From contig CAZUHP010000012.1 in NCBI GenBank assembly GCA_964620595.1, positions 1 to 64,000 of the forward strand: DNA of 64,000 bases, read 5' to 3'. The stretch comes from Desulfocarbo sp964620595. GTDB taxonomy: Bacteria; Desulfobacterota; Desulfarculia; Desulfarculales; Desulfarculaceae. Below the pieces are notes generated by a model. The model was not told the DNA's origin. It saw only the letters and a list, made by a program, of their open reading frames with translations, and did no database searches. How positions within the stretch are numbered: the first letter of the stretch is position 1; each line of letters starts with the position of its first letter. Both the position numbers and the translations under genes were made by a program. Shown here piece by piece: positions 36,568 through 44,869 of this stretch.

Positions 36568-36974
36568 CCAGACGGCTGACGCGACTCCTGAAGGGCAGCC
36601 GGGGGGCGGCGATAGTGGAGTTCGCCCTTCTTCTGCCCCTGTTCCTCACCTTGGTCTTCGCTGTCATCGAGCTGGGCTCGGCCTGGTACTCCAAGCAGAT
36701 GCTGGTGAACGCCAGCCGGGAGGGAGCCCGCCTGGGCGCCATGTTCGAGGGCGCCGACGATTCGCAGGTGGAGTCCTTTGTGGCCAACCTGCTCAACCAG
36801 GCCGGCTACCCCGGCACGGTGGAGGTAACCAGCACCGGCGCCACCGGCGCGCCGGGAACCATGGTCACGGTGCAGGTGACCGGCAACCACGAGCTGCCGG
36901 TCCTGGGCAGCCTGGTGCCGGGCATGCCCTCCAGCCTGACCCTTAGCGCAACCACGGTAATGCGGCACGAATAG
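36564..36974 (+). CDS. tadE: TadE-like pseudopilin
   Basis: 136 aa. The N-terminal RGAAIVEFALLLPLFLTLVF motif has a Gly before the hydrophobic stretch and Glu at +5, as expected for a TadE pseudopilin. One membrane helix, then an exported domain. It starts within the stop codon of cpaA and ends 11 bases before cpaB. Confidence 0.9.
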   Translation: MTRRLTRLLKGSRGAAIVEFALLLPLFLTLVFAVIELGSAWYSKQMLVNASREGARLGAMFEGADDSQVESFVANLLNQAGYPGTVEVTSTGATGAPGTMVTVQVTGNHELPVLGSLVPGMPSSLTLSATTVMRHE

Positions 36975-36985
36975 GAGGTGGGGCG

Positions 36986-37912
36986 ATGCTCCGCAAGGGA
37001 AGCCTGCTGTTTCTGGCCTTGGCCATCGTGCTTGCCGCTGCCGCGGCCTTTGCCGCCCACCGGTGGATCCAGCGGCAGGGCGCCCTGGCCGCGGCCAGCC
37101 GCATAGCCATGACGCCGGTGGTGGTGGCCGCCCGCGACCTTCCCGCGGGCCGGTCCTTGAGTTCCGGCGACCTGAGCGTCACCCGCTGGCCCCGGGCCGG
37201 CCTGCCCCCGGGCTCGTTCCACTCGATGAAGGCCCTCCAGGGCCGGGTGCTCAAGACCGCGGCCAGCCGGGGGGAGCCCATCCTGGCGGGCAAGCTGGCC
37301 CCCAAGGGCCTGCCCGGCGGGCTCTCGGCCGTGGTGCCCAAGGGCTTCCGCGCCATGACCGTGAAGGTGAACGAGGTCATCGGCGTGGCCGGCTTCGTGC
37401 AGCCGGGCGACCAGGTGGACGTGCTGGTCACCATAGCCAAGGGCCCCTACCAGAAGAACCCGGTCACCCGCACCGTGCTGCAGGGGGTTAAGGTGCTGAC
37501 CGTGGGTGAGCGGGTCGAGGCGTCCAAGGGCTCCAAGAAGCCCAAGCGCCACAAGTCCAGGGTGGTCACCCTCCAGCTCACCCCCCGGCAGGGCGAGACC
37601 CTGGCCCTGGCCTCCCACGAGGGCAAGCTGCTCCTCAGCCTGCGCAACCGCGCCGACCATACGGAGCAGGTCTCGCCCGGGGTGCGCCTGAGTGCCCTCT
37701 TGCCCGTCACCTCCGGCAAGCAGGGCAAGTCCCAGGTGGTCAAGGTGGAAAACAAGCCGCCCATGGTGGAGGTCATCAAGGGCGTGGTGCGCGTGCGGCA
37801 GGACCTGGGGGTATCGAGCGCTCCTGCCCCGGCCGGCACCACCACCCTGGCCCAGGCCACCCGCGATACCGGAGAAGTCCCGTGTTATCTAAAGCGCGCC
37901 AATTCGCACTGA
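36986..37912 (+). CDS. cpaB: Flp pilus assembly protein CpaB/RcpC
   Basis: 308 aa with an N-terminal membrane/signal segment (about 5-25) and a SAF domain (VVVAARDLPAGRSLSSGDLSV, about 42-65), followed by the RcpC-type domain. It is thought to link the inner-membrane assembly machine to the secretin and possibly to bind peptidoglycan. AGGAGG precedes the ATG. The cpaC start lies 31 bases inside its 3' end. Confidence 0.93.
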   Translation: MLRKGSLLFLALAIVLAAAAAFAAHRWIQRQGALAAASRIAMTPVVVAARDLPAGRSLSSGDLSVTRWPRAGLPPGSFHSMKALQGRVLKTAASRGEPILAGKLAPKGLPGGLSAVVPKGFRAMTVKVNEVIGVAGFVQPGDQVDVLVTIAKGPYQKNPVTRTVLQGVKVLTVGERVEASKGSKKPKRHKSRVVTLQLTPRQGETLALASHEGKLLLSLRNRADHTEQVSPGVRLSALLPVTSGKQGKSQVVKVENKPPMVEVIKGVVRVRQDLGVSSAPAPAGTTTLAQATRDTGEVPCYLKRANSH

Positions 37913-39363
37913 GCCTGGCCCTGGTCCTGGCCTTGGCGGCCCCCGCCCTGGCGGGGGAGGGGCTCGCCCTGCCCCAGGTGGAACTCAAGATCGGCCACTC
38001 CCGGGTCATCCGCCTGGACCGCAAGATCAAGCGGGTGAGCGTGGGCAAGCCCGAGATAGCCGACGTGGTGGTCATCAACACCCACCAGCTCTACGTGAAC
38101 GCCAAGAGCCCGGGCAGCACCAACATCACCCTCTGGGCCCCCGGCGACAAGCTCATGGGCATGTTCGTGGTGCGCGCGGTGCGCGATCTCAGCCTCCTCA
38201 AGGAGCGCATGCACCAGATCCTGCCCAACGAGCCGGTGGAGGTGCGGGAACTCCAGGGCTGCGTGGTGCTCTCCGGCCAGGTGTCGTCGGCCGAGGCCAA
38301 GAAGCGGGCCGTGGCCCTGGCCCGCGCCCTGGTGCCCAGGGGGGACCTGGCCGACACCATGCACAAGCAGCTCAAGATGAGCGACTATGTGATCGACCTC
38401 ATCGAGGTGGGCGCGGTGCAGCAGGTGATGCTCAAGGTGCGCTTTGCCGAGGTGCGGCGGGACGCCCTGAAGAAGCTGAAGGTGAACCTGGGCTTCCGGG
38501 ACATAGCCGGCAATTTCTTCAACACCTTCCTGGGCGGCCTGACCGGGCCCCTGCTGCCCGGCGAGAAGTGGGACCTGCCCACCATCGGGCCGGGCTTCAA
38601 CCCCTTCAGCCGCCCGCCGTATGACCTCAGCATGTCCAGCAAGATGAACCTGGCCGGTGGCTTCACCTGGAACGGCGACCACCGCATCATGGGCTTTCTG
38701 GACGTGCTCAAGGAAAACGGCCTGGCCAAGGTGCTGGCCGAGCCCAACCTGGTGGCGGCCAGCGGCCAGGAGGCCGACTTCCTGGCGGGCGGCGAATTCC
38801 CCATCCCGGTCCCCCAGAAGGAAAACATAACCATCCTTTTCAAGAAGTTCGGCGTGCAGCTCAAGTTCAAGCCCGAGGTGCTCGCCAACGGCAAGATACG
38901 CCTGCTGGTGGAGCCCGAGGTGAGCGACCTGGACTTCTCCACCGCGGTGGTGATCCAAGGCTACACCGTGCCGGGGCTCACCACCCGGCGGGCCAAGACC
39001 CTGTTGGAGTTGGACAACGGCCAGAGCTTCGGCATGGCCGGCCTTTTCCGCGACGATCTGGCCCAGGTGGTGTCCAAGGTGCCTTTCCTGGGCGACATCC
39101 CCATCCTGGGCGCCCTGTTCAGGAGCACCGAGTTTCAGCACAAGAAGACCGAACTGGTCATAGCGGTAACCCCCGAAATCGTCCCGTCTGGTCAAGGCGC
39201 CCCTGTCTCCCTGCCCACCGACAACCTGATCATGCCCAGCGAGTGGGATCTGTTCATGGGCAAGATGGTGCAAATGGGTGGCAAGGCGGGGGCCAAGGGA
39301 GAGGGAGTACCACGCTCCCCCAAGGAACTGGAAGGGAGGTTCGGACATGAGCTTCCGTTTTAA
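37882..39363 (+). CDS. cpaC: Tad secretin CpaC/RcpA
   Basis: 493-aa outer-membrane channel for the Flp pilus. A signal peptide (ending AAPALA) is followed by a CpaC N-domain, with VINTHQLYVNAKSPGSTNITLW conserved in RcpA but written here only in part, a BON domain (about 110-155) and the secretin C-domain (about 230-435, with VPFLGDIPILGALFRS near the end). The GTG start has GGAGAAG upstream. Confidence 0.94.
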   Translation: MLSKARQFALSLALVLALAAPALAGEGLALPQVELKIGHSRVIRLDRKIKRVSVGKPEIADVVVINTHQLYVNAKSPGSTNITLWAPGDKLMGMFVVRAVRDLSLLKERMHQILPNEPVEVRELQGCVVLSGQVSSAEAKKRAVALARALVPRGDLADTMHKQLKMSDYVIDLIEVGAVQQVMLKVRFAEVRRDALKKLKVNLGFRDIAGNFFNTFLGGLTGPLLPGEKWDLPTIGPGFNPFSRPPYDLSMSSKMNLAGGFTWNGDHRIMGFLDVLKENGLAKVLAEPNLVAASGQEADFLAGGEFPIPVPQKENITILFKKFGVQLKFKPEVLANGKIRLLVEPEVSDLDFSTAVVIQGYTVPGLTTRRAKTLLELDNGQSFGMAGLFRDDLAQVVSKVPFLGDIPILGALFRSTEFQHKKTELVIAVTPEIVPSGQGAPVSLPTDNLIMPSEWDLFMGKMVQMGGKAGAKGEGVPRSPKELEGRFGHELPF

Positions 39364-40420
39364 GAAGCTGTGGCAGAAGCTGTGGCGGAGTGAACGCGGA
39401 TCAGTGGCCGTGGGCATAACCGTCATGCTCACCGCCCTGGTGGGACTCACCGGCGCGGCCACGGACCTGGGCATGCTCTATACGGCCAGGACCGAGCTGC
39501 AAAACGCCGCTGACGCCGCGGCCCTGGGCGCGGCCAAGAACATGCTGACCTGGGACGAGAACAACCAGGCCATCACCACCTGCGAGGAAGCCTTTTCCAC
39601 CGCCCTCCAAGTCTCCTGGGCCAACAAGGCGCTGGGGAAGAACCTGCTGCTGTTGGAGCAGGACTACACCATCGGGCTGTGGGATCCGGAGGCCGGGGCC
39701 TTCGTGCGGGTGGGCGCCAGCAGCGATCCTGACGACATCAACGCGGTCCAGGTCACCCTGCGCCGGGACAACCTGGCCAACTCGCCGGTGACCACCATGT
39801 TCGCCGGCATAGTGGGGGCCAGCCAGGTGAACGTGGACGCCACCTCCCTGGCCTATGTGGGCTACCCCAGCTCCGCGCCCGCCGGCACCATGGGCGTGCC
39901 CATCGCCCTGAAGGAAAGCGCGGTCACCAGCGGCGACGGCCCCAGTTGCGGCACGGAACTGGTGTTTCACGACGAGAACAACGAAAACGCCTCCTGGACC
40001 ACCTTTGACATCTGGCCCTCCAACGACCGCACGGTGCGCGACATCATCTGCGGCTGCCACGAGGTCCCCTTCCTGGAGATCGGCGACCACATCAACATCA
40101 TCAACGGCAACCTGAGCAACTGGACCTTCTGGGAGCTGCAGCGGCGTTTCGAGTACGAGGGGACCGACACCGACGGCGACGGCGACGCCGACGAGTGGAC
40201 CGTGATCCTGCCCGTGGTGGACGACGAGGCCAACTCCGGTCCGGCGGAACTCAAGGGTTTTGCCACCTTCGTCATCCAGGAGGTGCGCGCCGCGCCCCAC
40301 AAGGACGTGCGGGGCATCTTGAAGTGCGGCACCATCGTACCCAACTCCGACACCGGCGGCCCCAATTTCGGGGCCCGGGCCAGCAACCCCAAGCTGCTGG
40401 CGGTGAACACGGGAGAATGA
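39347..40420 (+). CDS. tadG: TadG-like pilus protein with Ca-binding-like loop
   Basis: 357 aa. The N-terminus is a TadG/Flp-type leader (RGSVAVGITVMLTALVGL) followed by ARTELQNAADAAALGAA, typical of TadG. The C-terminal region contains DTDGDGDADEW, like a thrombospondin type 3 or EF-hand calcium loop, and five or six Cys that could form disulphides. The ATG at 39347 overlaps the end of cpaC by 17 bases and has GGGAGG upstream. Likely a minor pilus component in the envelope. Confidence 0.85.
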   Translation: MSFRFKKLWQKLWRSERGSVAVGITVMLTALVGLTGAATDLGMLYTARTELQNAADAAALGAAKNMLTWDENNQAITTCEEAFSTALQVSWANKALGKNLLLLEQDYTIGLWDPEAGAFVRVGASSDPDDINAVQVTLRRDNLANSPVTTMFAGIVGASQVNVDATSLAYVGYPSSAPAGTMGVPIALKESAVTSGDGPSCGTELVFHDENNENASWTTFDIWPSNDRTVRDIICGCHEVPFLEIGDHINIINGNLSNWTFWELQRRFEYEGTDTDGDGDADEWTVILPVVDDEANSGPAELKGFATFVIQEVRAAPHKDVRGILKCGTIVPNSDTGGPNFGARASNPKLLAVNTGE

Positions 40421-40422
40421 TC

Positions 40423-41577
40423 ATGACTTCCAGCGAATCCCAGGTCCTGGCTCTGCATCAGACCCGTCAGGGTGCCGAGCGCCTGCGCGAGCTGGTGGCC
40501 GCCTCGCCGGTGGCCCGGCTGGCCGGGCTGGAGGGTTCGCCCGAAAACTTCGAGAAAAAGGCGATCAAGCTGCAGCCCCAGATCATGCTGGTGGAGCTGC
40601 CCCAAGGCGTGAACGGCCACGGCGACCTCCTGGAGCGCCTGCGGCGGGCAGTGCCCCGCGGGGCGGTGGTGGCCCTGGCCGGCTCCAAGGACCCCGAGGA
40701 CATCATGGCCGCCATGCGCCTGGGAGTGCGGGAGTACCTGGTGGAGCCGGTGACCATGGCCGCCTTCAACGACGCGGTGCTGCGCCTGGCCCGCCAGAAT
40801 CACCTCAGCGGCCAGCCGGCCGGCCGGCTGCTGGCGGTGATGGGCGTCAAGGGCGGGGTGGGCGCCAGCCACCTCGCCCTGAACCTGGCCTGGTGCTACA
40901 GCCGCGACCCCCAGGCGGGCAACGTGGCCCTGGTGGACCTGGACCTGTACGCCGGCGACCTGGCGGTCCTGATGGACCAGGAGCCCAAGCGGAACATCTC
41001 CGACGTGGCGCTCAACTACGACCGCTTGGACGCGGTGCTCATCGACAGCCTGCTGGCCGAGGCCGCCCCGGGCCTGAGGCTGCTGGCCGCCCCCTCCGAC
41101 CCGGTGGCCGCCGAGGACATCAAGCCCGAGCACGTGGCCCGGGCCCTGGACCACCTGCTGGACGCCCACAGCCTGGTGGTGCTGGACCTGCCCTCCCGCC
41201 TGGACGAGGTGAGCCTGCTGGCCCTGGACCGCGCCGACGCGGTGCTGGTGGTGGTGGAGCCCACCGTGGTGGGCATGGTGGGCGCCCGCCGTTTCCTGGA
41301 CCTCTCCTCGCGGCTGGGCCACTCCCCGGACAAGGTGCACCTGGTGGTCAACCGTGACGACGCCAAGGGATGCCTGTCCCAGGCCGACGTGCGGCGGGCC
41401 CTGGGCGTCAAGCCCCTGGCCTTCCTGCCCAATGACAGCCGCCTCATCCTGCAGGCCACCAACTCCGGCTGTCCGGCCCTGCGGGATTGGCCCAAGGCTA
41501 AGTGGTCCCGGGCCGTGGCCCGGCTGGCCGCGGAGTTGCCCCTGGTTGCCAAGATGGAGGAGGAGGCTGCGGCATGA
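40423..41577 (+). CDS. cpaE: Tad localisation ATPase CpaE/TadZ
   Basis: 384 aa. An N-terminal receiver-like domain (about 1-120) lacks the phosphoacceptor set. A MinD/ParA-type ATPase follows with the deviant P-loop GVKGGVGAS (about 137-145) and VDLDLYAGDLAVL. It places the pilus machine, often at a pole. The ATG at 40423 is preferred for its GGGAG spacing; the ATG at 40417 overlaps the previous stop. Confidence 0.93.
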   Translation: MTSSESQVLALHQTRQGAERLRELVAASPVARLAGLEGSPENFEKKAIKLQPQIMLVELPQGVNGHGDLLERLRRAVPRGAVVALAGSKDPEDIMAAMRLGVREYLVEPVTMAAFNDAVLRLARQNHLSGQPAGRLLAVMGVKGGVGASHLALNLAWCYSRDPQAGNVALVDLDLYAGDLAVLMDQEPKRNISDVALNYDRLDAVLIDSLLAEAAPGLRLLAAPSDPVAAEDIKPEHVARALDHLLDAHSLVVLDLPSRLDEVSLLALDRADAVLVVVEPTVVGMVGARRFLDLSSRLGHSPDKVHLVVNRDDAKGCLSQADVRRALGVKPLAFLPNDSRLILQATNSGCPALRDWPKAKWSRAVARLAAELPLVAKMEEEAAA

Positions 41578-42926
41578 GTCTGCGCGAACGGTTGGGAGGA
41601 CACTCGCCTCTCAAGCTGGTCTCCACCGACAACCCGGCTGAAGAAGCCCGGGAGAGCGCCTTGCAGGACCTGAAGGGGCGGGTGCATTACAAGGTCATCG
41701 ACCAGATGGACCTCTCGCTTCTGGGCGACAACCCCACCGCCGACACCGAGCGCGAGCTGGAGGCGGTGATCCGGGCGGTGGTGGATGCCGAGCCCGACCC
41801 CTTGAGCCAGAGCGAGCGCGACAGCCTGGTGCGCGAGATAAAGAACGAGGTGCTGGGTCTGGGCCCCCTGGAGCCGCTGTTGGCCGACCCCACGGTGAGC
41901 GACATCCTGGTCAACTCCTACAACCGGGTGTTCGTGGAGCGCCGGGGCCGCCTGGAGCGGGTGGGGGTGCGCTTCCGCGACGACCAGCACCTGCTCAAGA
42001 TCATCGACAAGATCGCCTCGGCGGTGGGCCGGCGCATCGACGAGTCCTCGCCCATGGTGGACGCCCGCCTGGCCGACGGCAGCCGGGTCAACGCCATCAT
42101 CCCGCCCCTGGCCCTGGACGGCCCCACCCTGTCCATCCGCAAGTTCGCGGTGGACCCCCTGACCGTGGACGACCTCATCAGCCTGGGCACCATCAGCCCG
42201 GCCGCGGCCAAGCTGCTGGAGGCGGTGGTCAAGGCGCGGCTCAACGTGCTCATCTCCGGCGGCACCGGCACGGGCAAGACCACCATGCTCAACGTGCTCA
42301 GCTCGTTCATCCCGCCCCATGAGCGCATCGTGACCATCGAGGACTCGGCCGAGCTGCAGCTCCAGCAGGAGCACGTGGTGCGCCTGGAGACCCGCCCGCC
42401 CAACATCGAGGGCCACGGCGAGGTGACCCTGCGCGATCTGGTGCGTAACTCCCTGCGCATGCGGCCCGACCGCATCGTGGTGGGCGAGGTGCGCGGCGGC
42501 GAGGCCCTGGACATGATGCAGGCCATGAACACCGGCCACGACGGCTCCCTCACCACGGTGCACGCCAACAGCCCCCGCGACGCCCTCTCCCGCCTGGAGA
42601 CCATGATGTCCATGGCCGGCCTGGACATCCCGGACAAGGCCCTGCGCCAGCAGGTGGCCAGCGCGGTGCACATCATCCTGCAACTGGCACGCCTCTCCGA
42701 CGGTTCCCGCCGCCTGGTGAGCTTCCAGGAGATCACCGGCATGGAGGGCGACACCATCACCATGCAGGAGATCTTCCGCTTCACCCAGACCGGAGTGGAC
42801 GAGCGGGGCAAGGTCGTGGGCCACTTCGGGCCCACTGGCATCCGCCCCCGCTGCGCCGAGCGCATCAAGAGCTTCGGCATCGAGCTGGAGGGCGACTTGT
42901 TCTCCGAGCGCCTGGGAGGCCGGTGA
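41574..42926 (+). CDS. cpaF: Pilus secretion ATPase CpaF/TadA
   Basis: 450-aa hexameric ATPase powering Flp assembly. An N-terminal helical region is followed by the core with Walker A GGTGTGKTT, the Asp/Glu boxes in RIVTIEDSAELQL, Walker B around RPDRIVVGEVRGGEALDM and a His box (LTTVHANSPRDAL). The start overlaps the cpaE stop (ATGA), so the pair is translationally coupled. Confidence 0.96.
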   Translation: MSLRERLGGHSPLKLVSTDNPAEEARESALQDLKGRVHYKVIDQMDLSLLGDNPTADTERELEAVIRAVVDAEPDPLSQSERDSLVREIKNEVLGLGPLEPLLADPTVSDILVNSYNRVFVERRGRLERVGVRFRDDQHLLKIIDKIASAVGRRIDESSPMVDARLADGSRVNAIIPPLALDGPTLSIRKFAVDPLTVDDLISLGTISPAAAKLLEAVVKARLNVLISGGTGTGKTTMLNVLSSFIPPHERIVTIEDSAELQLQQEHVVRLETRPPNIEGHGEVTLRDLVRNSLRMRPDRIVVGEVRGGEALDMMQAMNTGHDGSLTTVHANSPRDALSRLETMMSMAGLDIPDKALRQQVASAVHIILQLARLSDGSRRLVSFQEITGMEGDTITMQEIFRFTQTGVDERGKVVGHFGPTGIRPRCAERIKSFGIELEGDLFSERLGGR

Positions 42927-43894
42927 TGTTCTACGCGATCGCCGCCCTGGTCTTTCTGTGCCTGCTCTTTCTGAGCCTGGCGGTGGGCGCCTTTGTCTTC
43001 CGCCGCGACCTGCAGCGGATAGAGGCCCGCCGGCGGCGGGTGAAGGCCCTGAGCCCCGCCGAGGACCCCGCCAGCCAGACCCTGCGCAACCTGATGCGCG
43101 ACAACTCGCTGTCCACCATCCCCCTGCTGGACCGCCTGCTGAACCGCCTGCCGCGGGTGAGCGACCTGCGCCTGCTGCTGCAACAGGCGGGCAGCCCCTG
43201 CAACCTGGGCACCCTGATCCTCATGAGCTGCACCTTCGCGGCCATAGGCGGGCTGGCCGGGCTCATCCAGGGAAGCTCCCTGTTGGCCTGGGTCCTGATG
43301 CCGGCCGGCGCCCTGGGCCCCCTGTTCTGGCTCAAGACCCTTCGCCGGCGGCGGCTGGCCGCCTTTGACGAGCAGTTCCCCGAGGCGGTGGAGCTGGTGG
43401 CCCGCGCCCTGCGGGCGGGCCACAGTTTCGGCTCGGCCCTCAAGATGGTGGCCGAGGAGATGGACGATCCCGTGGCCGAGGAGTTCGGCAAGACCTTTGC
43501 CGACTACTCCTACGGCAAGACCATGGAGGACGCGCTCAACGGCCTAGTGCGGCGGGTGGGGCTCCAGGACCTCAAGTTCTTTGCCACCGCGGTGACCCTG
43601 CAACGGGAGACCGGCGGCAACCTCACCGAGATCCTGGACAACATCGGCTACATCATCCGCGAGCGCTTCCGCCTGCTGCGCCAGCTCCGGGCGCTCTCGG
43701 CCGAGGGCCGGCTGTCGGGCACCATCCTTTCGCTCACCGCCCCGGCCCTGCTGGGCCTGTTGTGGCTGATCAGCCCCCAGTACCTGGAGCTTTTGTTCTC
43801 CCACCCGGTGGGCAACATGATGCTGATCGCCGGCGGCCTGTTCCAGCTCCTGGGCATCATCGTCATCCGCCGCCTGGTCAAGATGGACGTGTGA
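42926..43894 (+). CDS. tadB: Tad inner-membrane protein TadB
   Basis: 322 aa with a T2SS-F (GspF-like) domain (about 140-290, EAVELVARALRAGHSFGSAL) and about four membrane helices. It pairs with TadC as the platform on which CpaF acts. The ATG shares its first base with the cpaF stop and GGGAGG lies 6 bases upstream. Confidence 0.94.
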   Translation: MFYAIAALVFLCLLFLSLAVGAFVFRRDLQRIEARRRRVKALSPAEDPASQTLRNLMRDNSLSTIPLLDRLLNRLPRVSDLRLLLQQAGSPCNLGTLILMSCTFAAIGGLAGLIQGSSLLAWVLMPAGALGPLFWLKTLRRRRLAAFDEQFPEAVELVARALRAGHSFGSALKMVAEEMDDPVAEEFGKTFADYSYGKTMEDALNGLVRRVGLQDLKFFATAVTLQRETGGNLTEILDNIGYIIRERFRLLRQLRALSAEGRLSGTILSLTAPALLGLLWLISPQYLELLFSHPVGNMMLIAGGLFQLLGIIVIRRLVKMDV

Positions 43895-43901
43895 GGACAC
43901 C

Positions 43902-44849
43902 ATGACCGCTTTCGCCCCTGGCTTGGATTTCGGCCCCCTGGCAGTGGCCCTTTTGATCGCCATGTCGGTGCTCTGCCTGGGCTGCCTGGCCGTGGCCGCC
44001 AGCCTGAGCCGGGACCCGGTGCGGCGGCGGGTGGACTCCCTGGCCGGCGGCCGGGCCGCGGCCCGGGCCGGGCTGGTGGGCGAGGCGCTGCGAAAAGCCC
44101 TGATGCGCCTGCTCAAGCGCCTGGCCAAGCCGGCGCTGCCCCGCCGGGGCTGGCAGATGACCCAGCTCAGGAACCACATGCTTTTCGCCGGGTTCCGCTC
44201 CCCCCACGCGGTGAGCGTGTTCCTGGGCGTACGGGTGGCCCTGTGCCTGGCTGTGCCGCCCCTCATGCTGCTCACCCCCCTGGCCGATCGCCTGCAAGGC
44301 CCCATCCTGGTCCTGGCCCTGGTGGGTGGAGCCTGCGCGGGGTTCATGCTGCCCGGCCTCTGGCTGGACGCGGTGATCCGCAGCCGCCGCGCCCGCATCA
44401 CCAAGGAGCTGCCCGACGTGCTGGACCTTTTGGTCATCGCGGTGGAGGCCGGCCTGGGCCTGGACGCGGCCATCCGCCGGGTGGCCCAGGAGGTGAAGCT
44501 GAGCTGCCCCACCATGGCCGGCGAGCTGGAGCTGGTGTCCCTGGAGCTGAAGGCCGGCATCCCCCGCCAGATGGCGCTCCGCAACCTGGCCACCCGCTGC
44601 GGGGTGGACGACATCTCCAGCCTGGTGAGCATGCTGGTGCAGGCCGACCGCTTCGGGGTGAGCGTGGGCCGCTCCCTGCGGGTGCACTCGGACACGGTGC
44701 GCACCAAGCGCCGGCAAAAGCTGGAAGAGGCGGCGGCCAAGGTGCCCCTCAAGCTCCTCTTCCCGGTGTTGTTCCTGATCTTCCCCGCCATCATGGCGGT
44801 CATGGCCGGACCGGCCATCATCAAGGTGAGCGAGTCCATCCTCAAGTAG
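43902..44849 (+). CDS. tadC: Tad inner-membrane protein TadC
   Basis: 315 aa, second GspF-like platform protein. It has an N-terminal helix, a cytoplasmic segment, then DVLDLLVIAVEAGLGLDAAI (about 167-187), typical of TadC, and two C-terminal helices. It starts 7 bases after tadB ends. Confidence 0.94.
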   Translation: MTAFAPGLDFGPLAVALLIAMSVLCLGCLAVAASLSRDPVRRRVDSLAGGRAAARAGLVGEALRKALMRLLKRLAKPALPRRGWQMTQLRNHMLFAGFRSPHAVSVFLGVRVALCLAVPPLMLLTPLADRLQGPILVLALVGGACAGFMLPGLWLDAVIRSRRARITKELPDVLDLLVIAVEAGLGLDAAIRRVAQEVKLSCPTMAGELELVSLELKAGIPRQMALRNLATRCGVDDISSLVSMLVQADRFGVSVGRSLRVHSDTVRTKRRQKLEEAAAKVPLKLLFPVLFLIFPAIMAVMAGPAIIKVSESILK

Positions 44850-44869
44850 CGAGGAAGGAGAGGGTGAAA

